Assembly (NCBI GenBank): GCA_937889535.1
Contig: CALBZW010000008.1
Location: 4,705 to 68,704 of the forward strand
Source: an uncultured Candidatus Saccharibacteria bacterium
GTDB taxonomy: Bacteria; Patescibacteriota; Saccharimonadia; Saccharimonadales; Saccharimonadaceae
DNA length: 64,000 nt
Direction of reading: 5' to 3'
Of this stretch, positions 23,384-32,929 are shown piece by piece. Positions within the stretch are counted from its first letter, which is position 1, and each line of letters starts with the position of its first letter. The position numbers and the translations under genes are program-made. The notes under the pieces are model-generated. The model worked only from the letters and a program-made list of their open reading frames with translations, made no database searches and had not been told where the DNA came from.

Positions 23384-24670
23384 GTGATGACGAAGCGGGA
23401 TTTGGACTGGTTGGGGTCGTGTAGTCTGAGTACGAGTAAGAATCCGTCGCTTAAGGCGATGAAGTTTTTGATGTCGCGGTTGGGGCATCCGGAGAAAAAG
23501 ACGAAGTTTGTGCACGTAGCGGGGACGAATGGCAAGGGTAGCGTGGTCGAGATGATGGCGAAGATTTTGGAAAAAGCGGGGTACAAAACCGGAAAGTTTA
23601 TGTCGCCGCATCTGGTGCGATTTAATGAGCGGATACAGGTGAATGGTAGGGAGATTACGGATGCAGAGATTGAGAAGTTGCTCGTGGAATTGCAACCGGT
23701 AATTGATGAATATGAGGCGGAGTTCGGGGTAGATATTACGCTGTTTGAGATCGAGACTACAATGGCGTTGGTGTACTATGCGGAGATGGGGTGTGATATT
23801 GTGGTGCTGGAAGTGGGGCTGGGGGGTGAGTTTGATTGTACGAATATCGTGACGCCAGAAGTGGCGGTGATTGTGTCGATCGGGTATGACCATATGAATA
23901 TCCTCGGGGAGAGTTTGGTGGAGATTGCAGGGCAAAAGGCGGGAATTGTAAAGCCCGGTGGAAAGGTTGTGAGTGGAGAGTTGCCGGAAGAGGCACGAGG
24001 AGTTGTGCAGAGGAAATGCGAGGAAATGGGGGCTGAACTAGTGGAAGTGGTGGGGGCGGAATACGAGATTATAGAAGGTGGGGTGAGAGTCAGCGATACG
24101 GAGTTTGGGGAGATTGAGGTGCCGCTACGGGGAGAGAAGCAGGCGGAGAATGCGGCGATTTGTCTAGAATGTGTGCGGATTTTGCGAGAGAGAGGGTGGG
24201 TGATTAGCGAGCGAGCAGTGCGAGAGGGGCTGAGTGAGGTCGTACATAGAGGAAGATTTGAGACGGTATGTGACAATCCTCTAGTGGTGTATGACGGGGC
24301 GCACAATTTGCCGGCGATTGAGAACTTTTGGAAAAATGTTGAGACGTACTATCCGGATGTTCCGGACGAGAGGAAGACTTTTGTCTTGGCGCTCAGAAAA
24401 AAGGACTGCCGGAGGATTTTACAAGTATTACTTAGGGAGAGGGCGGAGTATGTTTTTACGACGGGGGAGGATACAGAGTCATATACGCTGGCGGAGGAGT
24501 TATTGGAGATGGCGCGGGAGATTTGCCCGAATGGTAAGTATCGAGTAATGGATTTGACGGAGACGTTACAGGAAATAAAGCGAGAGAAGCGGGAAGGGGT
24601 GACTTTTGTCGTGGGAACGTTCTTCGTTTATAGTGAGGTAGAGAAAGTGTTTGGAGAGGAAAATGAGTAG
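23384..24670 (+). CDS. folC: Folylpolyglutamate / dihydrofolate synthase family (Mur-ligase fold)
   Basis: 428 residues; start GTG 23384 or ATG 23387 right behind the previous stop. ATP loop HVAGTNGKGSVVEMM near residue 46, KFMSPHLVRFNERIQVNG (folate site), LEVGLGGEFDCTN near 146, VYDGAHNLPAIENF near 304. Adds glutamate to folates. With no other folate genes in view it probably retains scavenged folates. The stop overlaps the following start by 8 nt, so translation is coupled. Confidence 0.92.
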   Translation: MMTKRDLDWLGSCSLSTSKNPSLKAMKFLMSRLGHPEKKTKFVHVAGTNGKGSVVEMMAKILEKAGYKTGKFMSPHLVRFNERIQVNGREITDAEIEKLLVELQPVIDEYEAEFGVDITLFEIETTMALVYYAEMGCDIVVLEVGLGGEFDCTNIVTPEVAVIVSIGYDHMNILGESLVEIAGQKAGIVKPGGKVVSGELPEEARGVVQRKCEEMGAELVEVVGAEYEIIEGGVRVSDTEFGEIEVPLRGEKQAENAAICLECVRILRERGWVISERAVREGLSEVVHRGRFETVCDNPLVVYDGAHNLPAIENFWKNVETYYPDVPDERKTFVLALRKKDCRRILQVLLRERAEYVFTTGEDTESYTLAEELLEMAREICPNGKYRVMDLTETLQEIKREKREGVTFVVGTFFVYSEVEKVFGEENE

Positions 24671-25235
24671 CGAGGAAATTGTGGGGCGGGCGGAGTTGAA
24701 GCTCGCGGGGGCGGTGGAAGCGTTTGGTTATGATTTTCGGGGGAAGACGGTGCTGGATATTGGGTCGTCAACGGGAGGATTTACGGAGTTGGCGCTGAGA
24801 AAAGGGGCGGCGAAGGTGATTGCGGTTGAGAAGGGGACGAAGCAGATGAAGGCGTCGCTGAGGTATGATACGCGGATAGAACTGCATGAGAAGACAGATG
24901 TGTTTACGATAACTAATAAAGATATATCTGTGCCTGATGTAATTTTAGCGGACGTGTCGTTTGTGAGTTTAACGAAGATTTTGCAGCATGCTAAGCAATG
25001 TATTGCTGGTAAGAATACGGATTATTTGGTGATGTTGAAGCCGCAGTTTGAGGCGTATCCAGACCAATTGGTAAATGGGGTGGTGAAGAATGAAAAGATG
25101 CGACGGGAGATTATAAAAAGGTTTGAGCAGTGGCTAGCGAGGAATGGGTTCCGGATAGTGAAAAAGCGAGATAATGCGGTGCGGGGGAAGATTGGGGGAA
25201 ATCAAGAAAGATTTTATTGGTTAAAGGCGGTGTGA
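24663..25235 (+). CDS. TlyA-like rRNA 2'-O-methyltransferase lacking the S4 domain
   Basis: 190 residues from ATG 24663. SAM motif VLDIGSSTGGFTELALRKGAAKVIAVEKG near residue 31, then VILADVSFVSLTKIL, MLKPQFEA and NGFRIVKKRDNAVRGKIGGNQERFYWL, as in TlyA/HemolysinA (FtsJ-like). The usual N-terminal S4 RNA-binding domain is missing; the frame starts at the residue before the methyltransferase domain. Probably modifies rRNA at a cytidine ribose, but RNA recognition must differ. Overlaps folC by 8 nt and the next gene by ATGA. Confidence 0.83.
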   Translation: MSSEEIVGRAELKLAGAVEAFGYDFRGKTVLDIGSSTGGFTELALRKGAAKVIAVEKGTKQMKASLRYDTRIELHEKTDVFTITNKDISVPDVILADVSFVSLTKILQHAKQCIAGKNTDYLVMLKPQFEAYPDQLVNGVVKNEKMRREIIKRFEQWLARNGFRIVKKRDNAVRGKIGGNQERFYWLKAV

Positions 25236-25954
25236 TGAGCGGAAAATTAGATGAGTTTGTGGTGGACGAGGAGAGACGAGTGCGGCGCGAGGCGGCGGAT
25301 GCGAGGATAATGCGAATTGCAGAATTGAATGAAAAGTATGAGGCGAATGATTATCATGGTGAAAAAGGAGAAGGGGCGAATTATCAGGTGATTCTGGGGG
25401 AGGTCCCGGTATTAGTGTCGGCGCCGCATGCGGTGTGTCAGATTCGTAACGGTGCAGTGAAAGAGCGTGATGGAATGACGGGCGGAGTGGTTGAATACTT
25501 GTGCGAGAAGTTAGGTTTGTTTGGGGTGACGAGGCTATGGGAGAATGAAGATGACCCGAACTATGCGGAAGATGAACGAAGCGTGGCATATCGAGAAGAG
25601 ATCGCGAAGTTGGTGAAAGAGCATAATATTAAATGGGTGTTTGATATTCATGGCTGTCTGGATAAGCATGGTTTTGATATGGATATGGGGATTAATGATG
25701 GACAGAATGTGGCTTGTGGTAAGGAAGAGATAGAGCGGTTGGCGGAGAATTGGCGACAGAGAGGAGTGGATGCGAGGATCGATGAGAAGTTTATGGCGAG
25801 GCGACCTTATACGGTGTCAAATTTCGTACATCGGGAAACTGGTGTGAATTGCGTGCAGTTGGAGTTGAATAGTAAGATGCGGATGAGCGGAGAAGGGTTT
25901 GAGAAGTTTTTTCAGGGGTTTCGGCAGTGCGTAGAGGGTGTAACGGGAGTGTGA
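25235..25954 (+). CDS. N-formylglutamate amidohydrolase-like protein
   Basis: 239 residues from the ATG of the ATGA overlap with the gene before. VLVSAPHAVCQIRNGAVKERD near residue 65, KWVFDIHGCLDKHGFDMDMG near 135 and NCVQLELNSKMR near 210 match the metal-binding pattern of the FGase/HutG family. Known members hydrolyse N-formylglutamate or related amides; without histidine catabolism here the substrate could be a cell-wall or peptide amide. Confident on fold, not on substrate. Confidence 0.7.
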   Translation: MSGKLDEFVVDEERRVRREAADARIMRIAELNEKYEANDYHGEKGEGANYQVILGEVPVLVSAPHAVCQIRNGAVKERDGMTGGVVEYLCEKLGLFGVTRLWENEDDPNYAEDERSVAYREEIAKLVKEHNIKWVFDIHGCLDKHGFDMDMGINDGQNVACGKEEIERLAENWRQRGVDARIDEKFMARRPYTVSNFVHRETGVNCVQLELNSKMRMSGEGFEKFFQGFRQCVEGVTGV

Positions 25955-25966
25955 TATACTGAGGGT

Positions 25967-27352
25967 ATGAAACGAGGTGTGATGAGGAAGATACTGGCGG
26001 GGTTGTTGTTTGGGCTGACGGCGGTGTTTTTCGTGGTGAGCTATTTTGGGATTACAACGTCGGGCGAGGATGTGTACCAAGGGGCAGGTACGGAGCCAGC
26101 AGTGTTGGAGGATATGGGGGCGGCGTTTCAACATAATGCGCGAATTCCGGATATGTATGCTTGGGCGGTGATTAATTTCTTTAATTATCAATATAGTTTT
26201 GGAGTTGATACAGTGTTTCGGTTGGCCGATGTGGCGCTCGGGGTGGGAATGCTGTACTTGATGACGTATGTGGCGCTGGGGAGGAAGGTGCGATTGGAGC
26301 TAAAGGACGCGGTGATTTGGGCGTTGGGATTTTTGATGATTTTCTTAACTCCGCACGGGCGAGTGCTGTATGCGGGGTTTTCGGCGATACATAATTATTT
26401 GTTGATTGTGGTGATTGCATTGGGGTTTGGCTTATGGTATTTGAGGCGAGTACATGGAGAAGGGATGCGATGGCGGTGGTGGCAGGCGGGGTTGATGTTG
26501 TTCGCTGGGGTAGTGTTTGGCTTGTCATCGAATCTGACGCCGGTGGCGTTTTTGATAACGTTTGTGGGTGTGTTGGCGATAAGGATGGTGCGCGAGAAGA
26601 AAGTAGGGGAAGTGCTGAAGAGGTTGAGGATATGGGAGATTTTAGGCGTGGTGGGGATTGTGATCGGGATGGCAGTGGCGTATATTGGCGGTCCGGGGGT
26701 GTCGGGATACATTGATGGGGGATATGCGACGGAATATGATTATGTGAGTTTGGGCGAAGTAATACGTAAACCGATAGAGAGCGCTGTGAAGTTGACGAAG
26801 CATGTGGTTAGTAATGGGGTGCGAGTGGTGGCGACGATGGTAGTGGTGTTGGTAGTGTTTGCGGGAATGAGAGTAGTGCGGAAGTGGCTGCGGAAGAAGC
26901 AGGATAGGTTGGTATGGTGGCCGGTTGAAGAGAAGGAACGTAGGGTGTTGATGGTGCTTGTGGGGTTTGTCGTGGTACATATATTAGTGGCGATGCAGTT
27001 GAGCGCGCCGCTGAGGATCCTTTTGCCGGCGTATGTGGCAGGAGTAATGGCTGTAATGTTGCTAGTGCGAGAGTGGACGAGAGGGTGGGGGATGGAAGTG
27101 GTTGGAGCGGGGATGCTGGTACTTGTGGTTGGAGTGGTAGGAGCGAGGACGGTGCTGGCATTGGAATACCATGAGAAGGCAGGGAAGGTGCTAGAGAAAA
27201 TACGGGAAAGTGAGACGTCGGTTGTGTGCGTGACGCGAGAAGAAGTGACGAGCCGTACGCTACCGGGGATCTATTTGGGACAGGAGGATATGATTGCGGA
27301 TTGGACGTTGCCGGTAAAAATTTATGATAAGGAAGTCGTGTGGTGCGAGTAA
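25967..27352 (+). CDS. Polytopic membrane protein, unknown
   Basis: 461 residues with about 10-11 membrane segments spread from residue ~10 to ~405 and a short extracytoplasmic-looking C-terminal domain (~60 residues with one Cys pair: VVCVTREE... VVWCE). The loop after the first segment is ~50 residues with EDMGAAFQHNARIPDMYAWAVINFF. The overall design resembles GT-C type or DUF6056-like proteins, but no catalytic motif is certain. TATACT lies ~8 nt before the ATG. Confidence 0.6.
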   Translation: MKRGVMRKILAGLLFGLTAVFFVVSYFGITTSGEDVYQGAGTEPAVLEDMGAAFQHNARIPDMYAWAVINFFNYQYSFGVDTVFRLADVALGVGMLYLMTYVALGRKVRLELKDAVIWALGFLMIFLTPHGRVLYAGFSAIHNYLLIVVIALGFGLWYLRRVHGEGMRWRWWQAGLMLFAGVVFGLSSNLTPVAFLITFVGVLAIRMVREKKVGEVLKRLRIWEILGVVGIVIGMAVAYIGGPGVSGYIDGGYATEYDYVSLGEVIRKPIESAVKLTKHVVSNGVRVVATMVVVLVVFAGMRVVRKWLRKKQDRLVWWPVEEKERRVLMVLVGFVVVHILVAMQLSAPLRILLPAYVAGVMAVMLLVREWTRGWGMEVVGAGMLVLVVGVVGARTVLALEYHEKAGKVLEKIRESETSVVCVTREEVTSRTLPGIYLGQEDMIADWTLPVKIYDKEVVWCE

Positions 27353-27428
27353 AGATGATGGTTGAGCGGATGGGATCGTTTGTGAAAAACCTGTTGATTT
27401 CTGCGAGAATTCAGCATATAATAATAGC

Positions 27429-28475
27429 ATGAGCTTAATCCATGGAGTGGGCGATTTCTTCGCATTAGATATTGGGACAACTGCAATTCGTTTGGTACAA
27501 CTTTCGGGCGATGCGCAGCACGGTTGGACATTGCAAAAGTTTGCGTATGTGCCGGTCGAGCATAAGATTTTAGAAGACGGGTCAGCGGCTGGTATTCGGC
27601 GTCTTGGGGAGACGATTTTAGGGGCGGTACAGCAGGCAGGAATTACGACGAAAAATGTGGCAGTAGGGATGCCAGCAGCAAAAACTTTTACGGCGATTGT
27701 GCGAGTTGATAATCAGCCGGAGGACGAGCTGATGAATACGATTAAGTATCAACTTGATAAATATATCCCGATGCCGTTAGATGAGGCGACGGTAGATTAT
27801 GTGTCGCTTGGGGTGTGTCCGAATGATGCAACGAAGGCGGAAGTTTTGATTTCGTCATCAGCGGTGAGTTTTGCAGAGTCGCGGCTAGAGATGATGGAGT
27901 TGTTTGGTTTGAACGTGATTGCGCAGGAGCCGGAATCTTTGGCGATGGCTAGAGCGCTCACGCCAATTGGTGCGCAAGATGCAAGATTGATTATTGATCT
28001 TGGGGAACGAAGCACGGATATTGTGATGATGTACAAGGGGGTGCCGAGGTTGGTGCGGAGTGTGCCAGGTGGGTTCGCGCTATTGATTCGGACGGTGACG
28101 TCGGCGTTGTCGGTGAAGGAAGAGCAGGCGCGGCAGTTTATTTTGAAGTTTGGTCTGGCGCAGGATAAAGTTGAAGGCCAGGTATTTAAGGCGCTCGATT
28201 CGACTTTGGAAAGCTTTGCTTCGGAACTCACGAAGAGCATTCGATTCTTCCAGTCGGAGTATATGAACGCGCCAGTTGGTGGAATTATCTTGTCAGGATT
28301 TGCAGGGATGATCCCGTTTATTGCAGAGTATATTGAGGCAAAGACGAATGTGCCGACGACGCAGGGGAACCCGTGGCAGCTAGTGCGGGTAAGTCCAGAG
28401 CAGCAGCAGGTTTTGCAGCCGGTGGCGAGCGAGTTCGCGGTGGCGATTGGTTTGGCGGAAAGGAGTAACGACTAA
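27429..28475 (+). CDS. pilM: PilM, type IV pilus inner-membrane-associated protein
   Basis: 348 residues. Actin-like fold: FFALDIGTTAIRLVQL near residue 12, IIDLGERSTDIVMMYKG near 190, SVPGGFALLIRTV, and IILSGFAGMIPFIAEYI near 285. PilM sits on the cytoplasmic face and binds the N-terminus of PilN. TATAAT 27419-27424 lies 5 nt before the ATG: leaderless first gene of a five-gene operon (27429-32905) with overlaps of 0-1 nt between genes. Confidence 0.92.
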   Translation: MSLIHGVGDFFALDIGTTAIRLVQLSGDAQHGWTLQKFAYVPVEHKILEDGSAAGIRRLGETILGAVQQAGITTKNVAVGMPAAKTFTAIVRVDNQPEDELMNTIKYQLDKYIPMPLDEATVDYVSLGVCPNDATKAEVLISSSAVSFAESRLEMMELFGLNVIAQEPESLAMARALTPIGAQDARLIIDLGERSTDIVMMYKGVPRLVRSVPGGFALLIRTVTSALSVKEEQARQFILKFGLAQDKVEGQVFKALDSTLESFASELTKSIRFFQSEYMNAPVGGIILSGFAGMIPFIAEYIEAKTNVPTTQGNPWQLVRVSPEQQQVLQPVASEFAVAIGLAERSND

Positions 28476-29920
28476 TGGATCGGTTCAAAGAGTTGATTGC
28501 TAAGATTACGGGGAAAGGTAGTCAGAGTAAGGCGGTGAGTACGACCGTTAATACGACGTATGAGATTAATTTGGTGCCAGAAGTGAAGCATCAGATGATT
28601 AAAGCGCAGAAGTTGCGTAATCTCGTGCTGTTTATTTGTATTGTGGTGTCGGCGGCGAGTCTTGGGGTGGTGGCGGTGCTGTTTAGTATTAAGAGCGGTC
28701 AAGATATCGCAATGTCGGGCCAAGATAAAAAATTGGAGATGATGTCGGCAAAATTGATGGGTTTTGAGGAGCTCGGAGATCTCGTGACGGTGCAAGGGCA
28801 GTTAGGGAAATTGCAGGAAATCGCGAATAACAAGCGGGTGTTGTCGAGGGTGTTTGGTGCACTCGGAGCGATGTTGCCGACTGGGGGCGACGTGGTGCAG
28901 TTGTCTGAGCTGAGGGTAGATCTTGATGCTAGTACACTTAGGATGGAAGCACAGGCAGATGCGCGGATGGCGCCGTTGATTGATTACCGCGTATTGGAGT
29001 CGTTTAAGAAGGGGGTGGCGCTAACGAAGTATGATTATGGTCGCTATGTGGATGCGAATGGCAATGAGATTCCGACATGGTGTATTGATGAAGCGAGCAG
29101 CGATGGAGCGGCGTATCGTAAAGGTGAGGATTATTACGCTTGGTGGAATTTGGGTGCGGAAGGTTGTGCAGCTTTGCCGGTGGGTAGTAGCTCGCGTGAA
29201 GATGAGGATGAAGAAAACCCAGTGGAACTGTTTTATAGTAAGGATGCTGAGGTAGAGACTTCTGAAAAAGAGGTACCAGAGGATGAGTTGATGGACGCGG
29301 GAGTGGAGTTTGAGACGGATGCTGACGGGAAGATCACGGTGACGGAAGAGGGGGTAGAGAAGAAGGAAGTTGATGGTCGGACAGTGTACGTTGTGAAAAC
29401 GGTTGAGAGGGTGAAGATTTGGCGGACGCCACAGTTCGATACTTGGTATCGGGGTGGAATGATGGAACTAAATGGTACGATTGACGGAATCGAACATTTT
29501 GAAAGCGCGTGTATTAATTATAGCGGAGCGACGCAGGGGAATAGTGAGACTGCGAAGTGGACTTCGACTAATGATTGCATGTTGGCACCGGAGGGGTTGA
29601 CAGTGTCGTCGAGCTCAAATGGACGTGATGAGAGTAATAATCTAGTTTTGAGATTTACGGCAAGTTTGACGGTCGAGCCAGAGTTCTTTGCCTTTAGGAA
29701 TAAGCATATGATGGCGATTGGCCCGGTGGGGCAGAACGTGACGGATTCGTATGTTCAGATTGGCGGAATGTTTACGCAGCCGGCGACGGAGTGTGCTGAG
29801 GGTGACAGGGAATGTATGAGTAATACGAGTAATAGCAGCGGTGACGATGATGAAGATGAGGATAGCACGAGTGGCTCAAGTAACACAAATAATACGAATA
29901 ATCGAGGAGGAAGCAACTAA
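28475..29920 (+). CDS. PilN-like pilus protein with large extracytoplasmic insertion
   Basis: 481 residues, about twice the usual PilN length. N-terminus EINLVPEVKHQMIKAQKLRN is the PilM-binding motif, followed by one membrane segment near residues 48-75 and a PilN-like coiled/ferredoxin part. A long insertion (about residues 180-330) holds acidic stretches and several Cys (TWCIDEAS...GAEGC; ESACINYS...NDCMLAPE), and the C-terminus is a Ser/Asn/Asp-rich tail. Called from position and the first 120 residues. The Cys-rich insertion could be surface-exposed and disulfide-linked. Confidence 0.75.
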   Translation: MDRFKELIAKITGKGSQSKAVSTTVNTTYEINLVPEVKHQMIKAQKLRNLVLFICIVVSAASLGVVAVLFSIKSGQDIAMSGQDKKLEMMSAKLMGFEELGDLVTVQGQLGKLQEIANNKRVLSRVFGALGAMLPTGGDVVQLSELRVDLDASTLRMEAQADARMAPLIDYRVLESFKKGVALTKYDYGRYVDANGNEIPTWCIDEASSDGAAYRKGEDYYAWWNLGAEGCAALPVGSSSREDEDEENPVELFYSKDAEVETSEKEVPEDELMDAGVEFETDADGKITVTEEGVEKKEVDGRTVYVVKTVERVKIWRTPQFDTWYRGGMMELNGTIDGIEHFESACINYSGATQGNSETAKWTSTNDCMLAPEGLTVSSSSNGRDESNNLVLRFTASLTVEPEFFAFRNKHMMAIGPVGQNVTDSYVQIGGMFTQPATECAEGDRECMSNTSNSSGDDDEDEDSTSGSSNTNNTNNRGGSN

Positions 29921-30795
29921 TGGCGGAAGCTAAGGTTGAGGCGGCGACGAGCAAGAGATCGAAAATCTCGAAGGCGCAACAGTTGACGATGTTGGAAGTG
30001 TTGATTGCTTCGCTGGTATTTGGGGCGTGTGCAGTGCTGTCGATTTTCTTGATTAAGTATATTAATTTTAATACAAAGATTATTTCGGCGAAGAGTCAGG
30101 CGATTACGGATTATGACCAGTCGCTCAGGAATGTTGGGGTTTGTGTCGATACAGACAAAAACGGCAGGTTGAGTAATGAGGAGTTAGAGAATTGTAACTC
30201 GAATGAAGTGTCACTGAATAGTGTGACTAATAGTTTAAGATATAAAGTGTTGATGCAAATGGCGCAGAATACTGATTTGGAATCGGTAGCGCGGCAGCGG
30301 AATGAGAAGTGTTATGACGACAAGGGTGAAAAGATTGATTTTAACGAGAAGTATGAGAAGACGACGGATGAGCTAGAAAAGCAGCAATATCTACAGATGT
30401 CGAAGGTCTGTTCGGCTTTGCGCGTGATTCCGGATGCTTTGCCGGCGCAGAAAAATACAGAGGCCTTGATGGCGAGCTTGAACCAAGTCTTGCTGTTGAC
30501 GGGTTGGGAACCGGAGAGGTTGACGCCACGGGATGACGCAGTGGAAAGTCGGATTGAGGGGATTGGTGTGATTCCGGTGACGTTGCAGGTTGAAGGTGGT
30601 ACGGATGTTGTGCTAAGAGCGTTGAATAATATTGAGCGGTCAGTGCGGGAGTTTGATATTACGTCAGGAACGATTGAGTGGACGAATTCGGGTCTAAGTC
30701 TAAATGCATTGGCGGATGCGTATTATCTAGAAGATGCTGCGGAAATTGAGAAGACGGTGGTGATTAAGGCAAGTGATAAAACGAGGAGGAAGTAG
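29920..30795 (+). CDS. PilO-like pilus protein with an EF-hand-type loop
   Basis: 291 residues: short basic N-terminus, membrane segment at ~24-47, coiled region, then a globular part. Residues 77-88 match a canonical EF-hand calcium loop (D, D, N-G, E at positions 1, 3, 5-6, 12) framed by Cys75 and Cys92. Operon position after pilM-pilN and the topology suggest PilO. The start codon overlaps the previous stop. The calcium motif is not a feature of classical PilO. Confidence 0.7.
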   Translation: MAEAKVEAATSKRSKISKAQQLTMLEVLIASLVFGACAVLSIFLIKYINFNTKIISAKSQAITDYDQSLRNVGVCVDTDKNGRLSNEELENCNSNEVSLNSVTNSLRYKVLMQMAQNTDLESVARQRNEKCYDDKGEKIDFNEKYEKTTDELEKQQYLQMSKVCSALRVIPDALPAQKNTEALMASLNQVLLLTGWEPERLTPRDDAVESRIEGIGVIPVTLQVEGGTDVVLRALNNIERSVREFDITSGTIEWTNSGLSLNALADAYYLEDAAEIEKTVVIKASDKTRRK

Positions 30796-31139
30796 TGAAA
30801 CGTTCAGATATTTATAGTTTGATTCTGATTGCGGGGATTGGAACGTTGGCGGCTTTCTTGGCGTGCAATGCCTTGTTGGGTGATCCGAATAAGGCAAGTG
30901 TAGAATTTACGACGGTGAGTACGGTGCTTACGAGCGATTTGGCGGAGCCGAATGAGGAAATTTTTAACGGTACGGCGATTAATCCGACGATTGAAGTCTA
31001 TGTAGGCGATTGTGAAGACATTGACCAGAATGGGATGTTGGATAAAGCTGAGTTGATTGCGTGTGGTCGTGAGCAAGCTCCAGATGATGAAGAAGATGAC
31101 GACGAGGGGGAAGATGAGGCTGGTGCTGAGGAGGAGTAG
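30795..31139 (+). CDS. Small pilus-operon protein with EF-hand-type loop
   Basis: 114 residues, GTG start overlapping the gene before. One membrane segment (residues 7-27), then ~45 residues and a second EF-hand-type loop at residues 75-86 framed by Cys73 and Cys90, with exactly the same Cys spacing as in the PilO-like protein. Ends in a run of Asp/Glu. The slot is that of pilP in other operons, but there is no lipobox and no PilP similarity I can see. Confidence 0.65.
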   Translation: MKRSDIYSLILIAGIGTLAAFLACNALLGDPNKASVEFTTVSTVLTSDLAEPNEEIFNGTAINPTIEVYVGDCEDIDQNGMLDKAELIACGREQAPDDEEDDDEGEDEAGAEEE

Positions 31140-31141
31140 GC

Positions 31142-32905
31142 GTGGCACTGCTAACGAAGGATGGGCTGGATCGAGTAATACAACTTCTCGTTAATGAGGG
31201 GTTGGTTGATGCGACTGCGGTAGCACAGGTGCAGGCTGAGGTCGTGCAGACGAAACAGCCGCTGGTGGCGACGTTGAGCTCGAAGGGGGTGATTACGGAT
31301 GAGATGTTGGCGCATGCGACGGCGGTCGTGATGGGGGTGCCATATGTTGATTTGTTGGGGGTGGAGATGGATCAGCAGGTATTGGCGTTGTTGCCGTTTG
31401 AGGTGGCGCAACGGAGCATGGTAGTGCCGTTGGGCGAGAGCAACGGGCAGCTGGTTGTGGCGATGCTCGACGTGGGAAATATCCAGTCGGTGGATTATCT
31501 GTCGACTTTGACGGGGCGACCAGTACGAGCGGTGATGGCGTCGAATGGGGGGATTCAGGCGGTATTGAAGCAATACCGAGGTGACTTTACAGGTGTTAAG
31601 CAAGCCGTTAAGGTTACGAATCAAGAAGTCGAGCAAAGGGCGAATAGTAATGTTAAGACGATTACGCAAGACTCGCCGATTTCTAAGGCATTAACGAGTA
31701 TTTTGGACTTTGCCGTGAAGAGTAAGGCGAGTGATGTGCATATTGAGCCGCTGGAGAATAGTTTGGTGATTCGCTGTCGGATTGATGGTGTGCTCAGGCG
31801 GGTAATGGAGTTGCCGAAGGCGATTGAGCCGGCGTTAGTGTCGCGGATTAAGATTTTGTCGAATTTGAAGATTGATGAACACCGAATTCCGCAGGATGGG
31901 CAGTTTGCGGTTTTGGTGGGGGATAAAGAAGTGGATCTTCGTATTGCAATTAGCCCGGTGGTGTGGGGGGAGCAGGTGGTGATTCGCTTGTTGGATAAGA
32001 CTGGAACGAGTATGGATATTGAGGGGATGGGGATGACTGGGCGAGCGCTCCGAGCAGTGATGGAGGGGATTAGTCGACCAAATGGAATGATTTTGACGTC
32101 TGGTCCGACGGGTTCGGGTAAAAGTACGACGTTGTATGCGTTGATCAAGAAGATTAAGAGCGAGAAAATTAATATTGTGACGCTGGAGGACCCGGTCGAG
32201 TATAAGATGGATGGGGTGAATCAGATTCAGGTGAATGTGGATGCAGGGTTGACGTTTGCGTCGGGGCTGAGGAGCATTTTGCGCCAGGATCCGGACGTGG
32301 TAATGGTGGGGGAGATTCGCGATTCAGAGACGGCGAATTTGGCGGTGCAGGCGAGTCTGACGGGGCATTTGGTATTCTCAACGCTACACACGAACTCGGC
32401 GGCGGGGATTTTGCCGAGGTTACTGGATATGGGGATTGAGCCGTTCTTGTTGGCAAGTACGCTAAATACTGTGATTGGGCAGAGGTTGGTGCGGCGAGTG
32501 GCGCAGAAGCGGACGACGTTCCAGAGTAATGAGATGCAGACGGAAGAGGTGAATAAGGTGGTGGGGGATTTGCTGCCGAAGACGCAGGAGGATGTGGCGA
32601 TGGTAAGTGAGGACTTGGGCTATGCAGGTTTGCCGGTCGGTGGGCAGAGTAGTTATACACTGGTGAAAGGTGTTGATGATCAAGATTCGCCTGGCGGATA
32701 TGCTGGTCGAGCTGGGTTGTATGAGGCGATTGATGTGGATGAGGATATTCAGAAGTTAATCGTGTCGCATGCGACATCGGCGGAAGTAATGCGGGTTGCA
32801 AAAGAGAAGGGGACGGTGACGATGCGACAGGATGGGATTTTGAAAGCGCTGTCAGGGGTGACGACGATTGAGGAAGTGAATCGGGTGGCGAGTGATTTGG
32901 CGTAG
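31142..32905 (+). CDS. pilB: PilB/GspE-type extension ATPase
   Basis: 587 residues, GTG start. N-terminal GspEII/MshEN-like domain (~1-150), then the secretion ATPase core with Walker A ILTSGPTGSGKSTTLYAL near residue 320, Asp box IVTLEDPVEYKM, Walker B-like RSILRQDPDVVMVGEIRDSETA and His box LTGHLVFSTLHTNSA. The zinc-binding tetracysteine of many PilBs is absent. Powers pilin polymerisation. Last gene before a ~1.1-kb cassette island that separates it from pilT. Confidence 0.94.
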   Translation: MALLTKDGLDRVIQLLVNEGLVDATAVAQVQAEVVQTKQPLVATLSSKGVITDEMLAHATAVVMGVPYVDLLGVEMDQQVLALLPFEVAQRSMVVPLGESNGQLVVAMLDVGNIQSVDYLSTLTGRPVRAVMASNGGIQAVLKQYRGDFTGVKQAVKVTNQEVEQRANSNVKTITQDSPISKALTSILDFAVKSKASDVHIEPLENSLVIRCRIDGVLRRVMELPKAIEPALVSRIKILSNLKIDEHRIPQDGQFAVLVGDKEVDLRIAISPVVWGEQVVIRLLDKTGTSMDIEGMGMTGRALRAVMEGISRPNGMILTSGPTGSGKSTTLYALIKKIKSEKINIVTLEDPVEYKMDGVNQIQVNVDAGLTFASGLRSILRQDPDVVMVGEIRDSETANLAVQASLTGHLVFSTLHTNSAAGILPRLLDMGIEPFLLASTLNTVIGQRLVRRVAQKRTTFQSNEMQTEEVNKVVGDLLPKTQEDVAMVSEDLGYAGLPVGGQSSYTLVKGVDDQDSPGGYAGRAGLYEAIDVDEDIQKLIVSHATSAEVMRVAKEKGTVTMRQDGILKALSGVTTIEEVNRVASDLA

Positions 32906-32929
32906 TTGGTGTCTTATAATCTCCTAACT

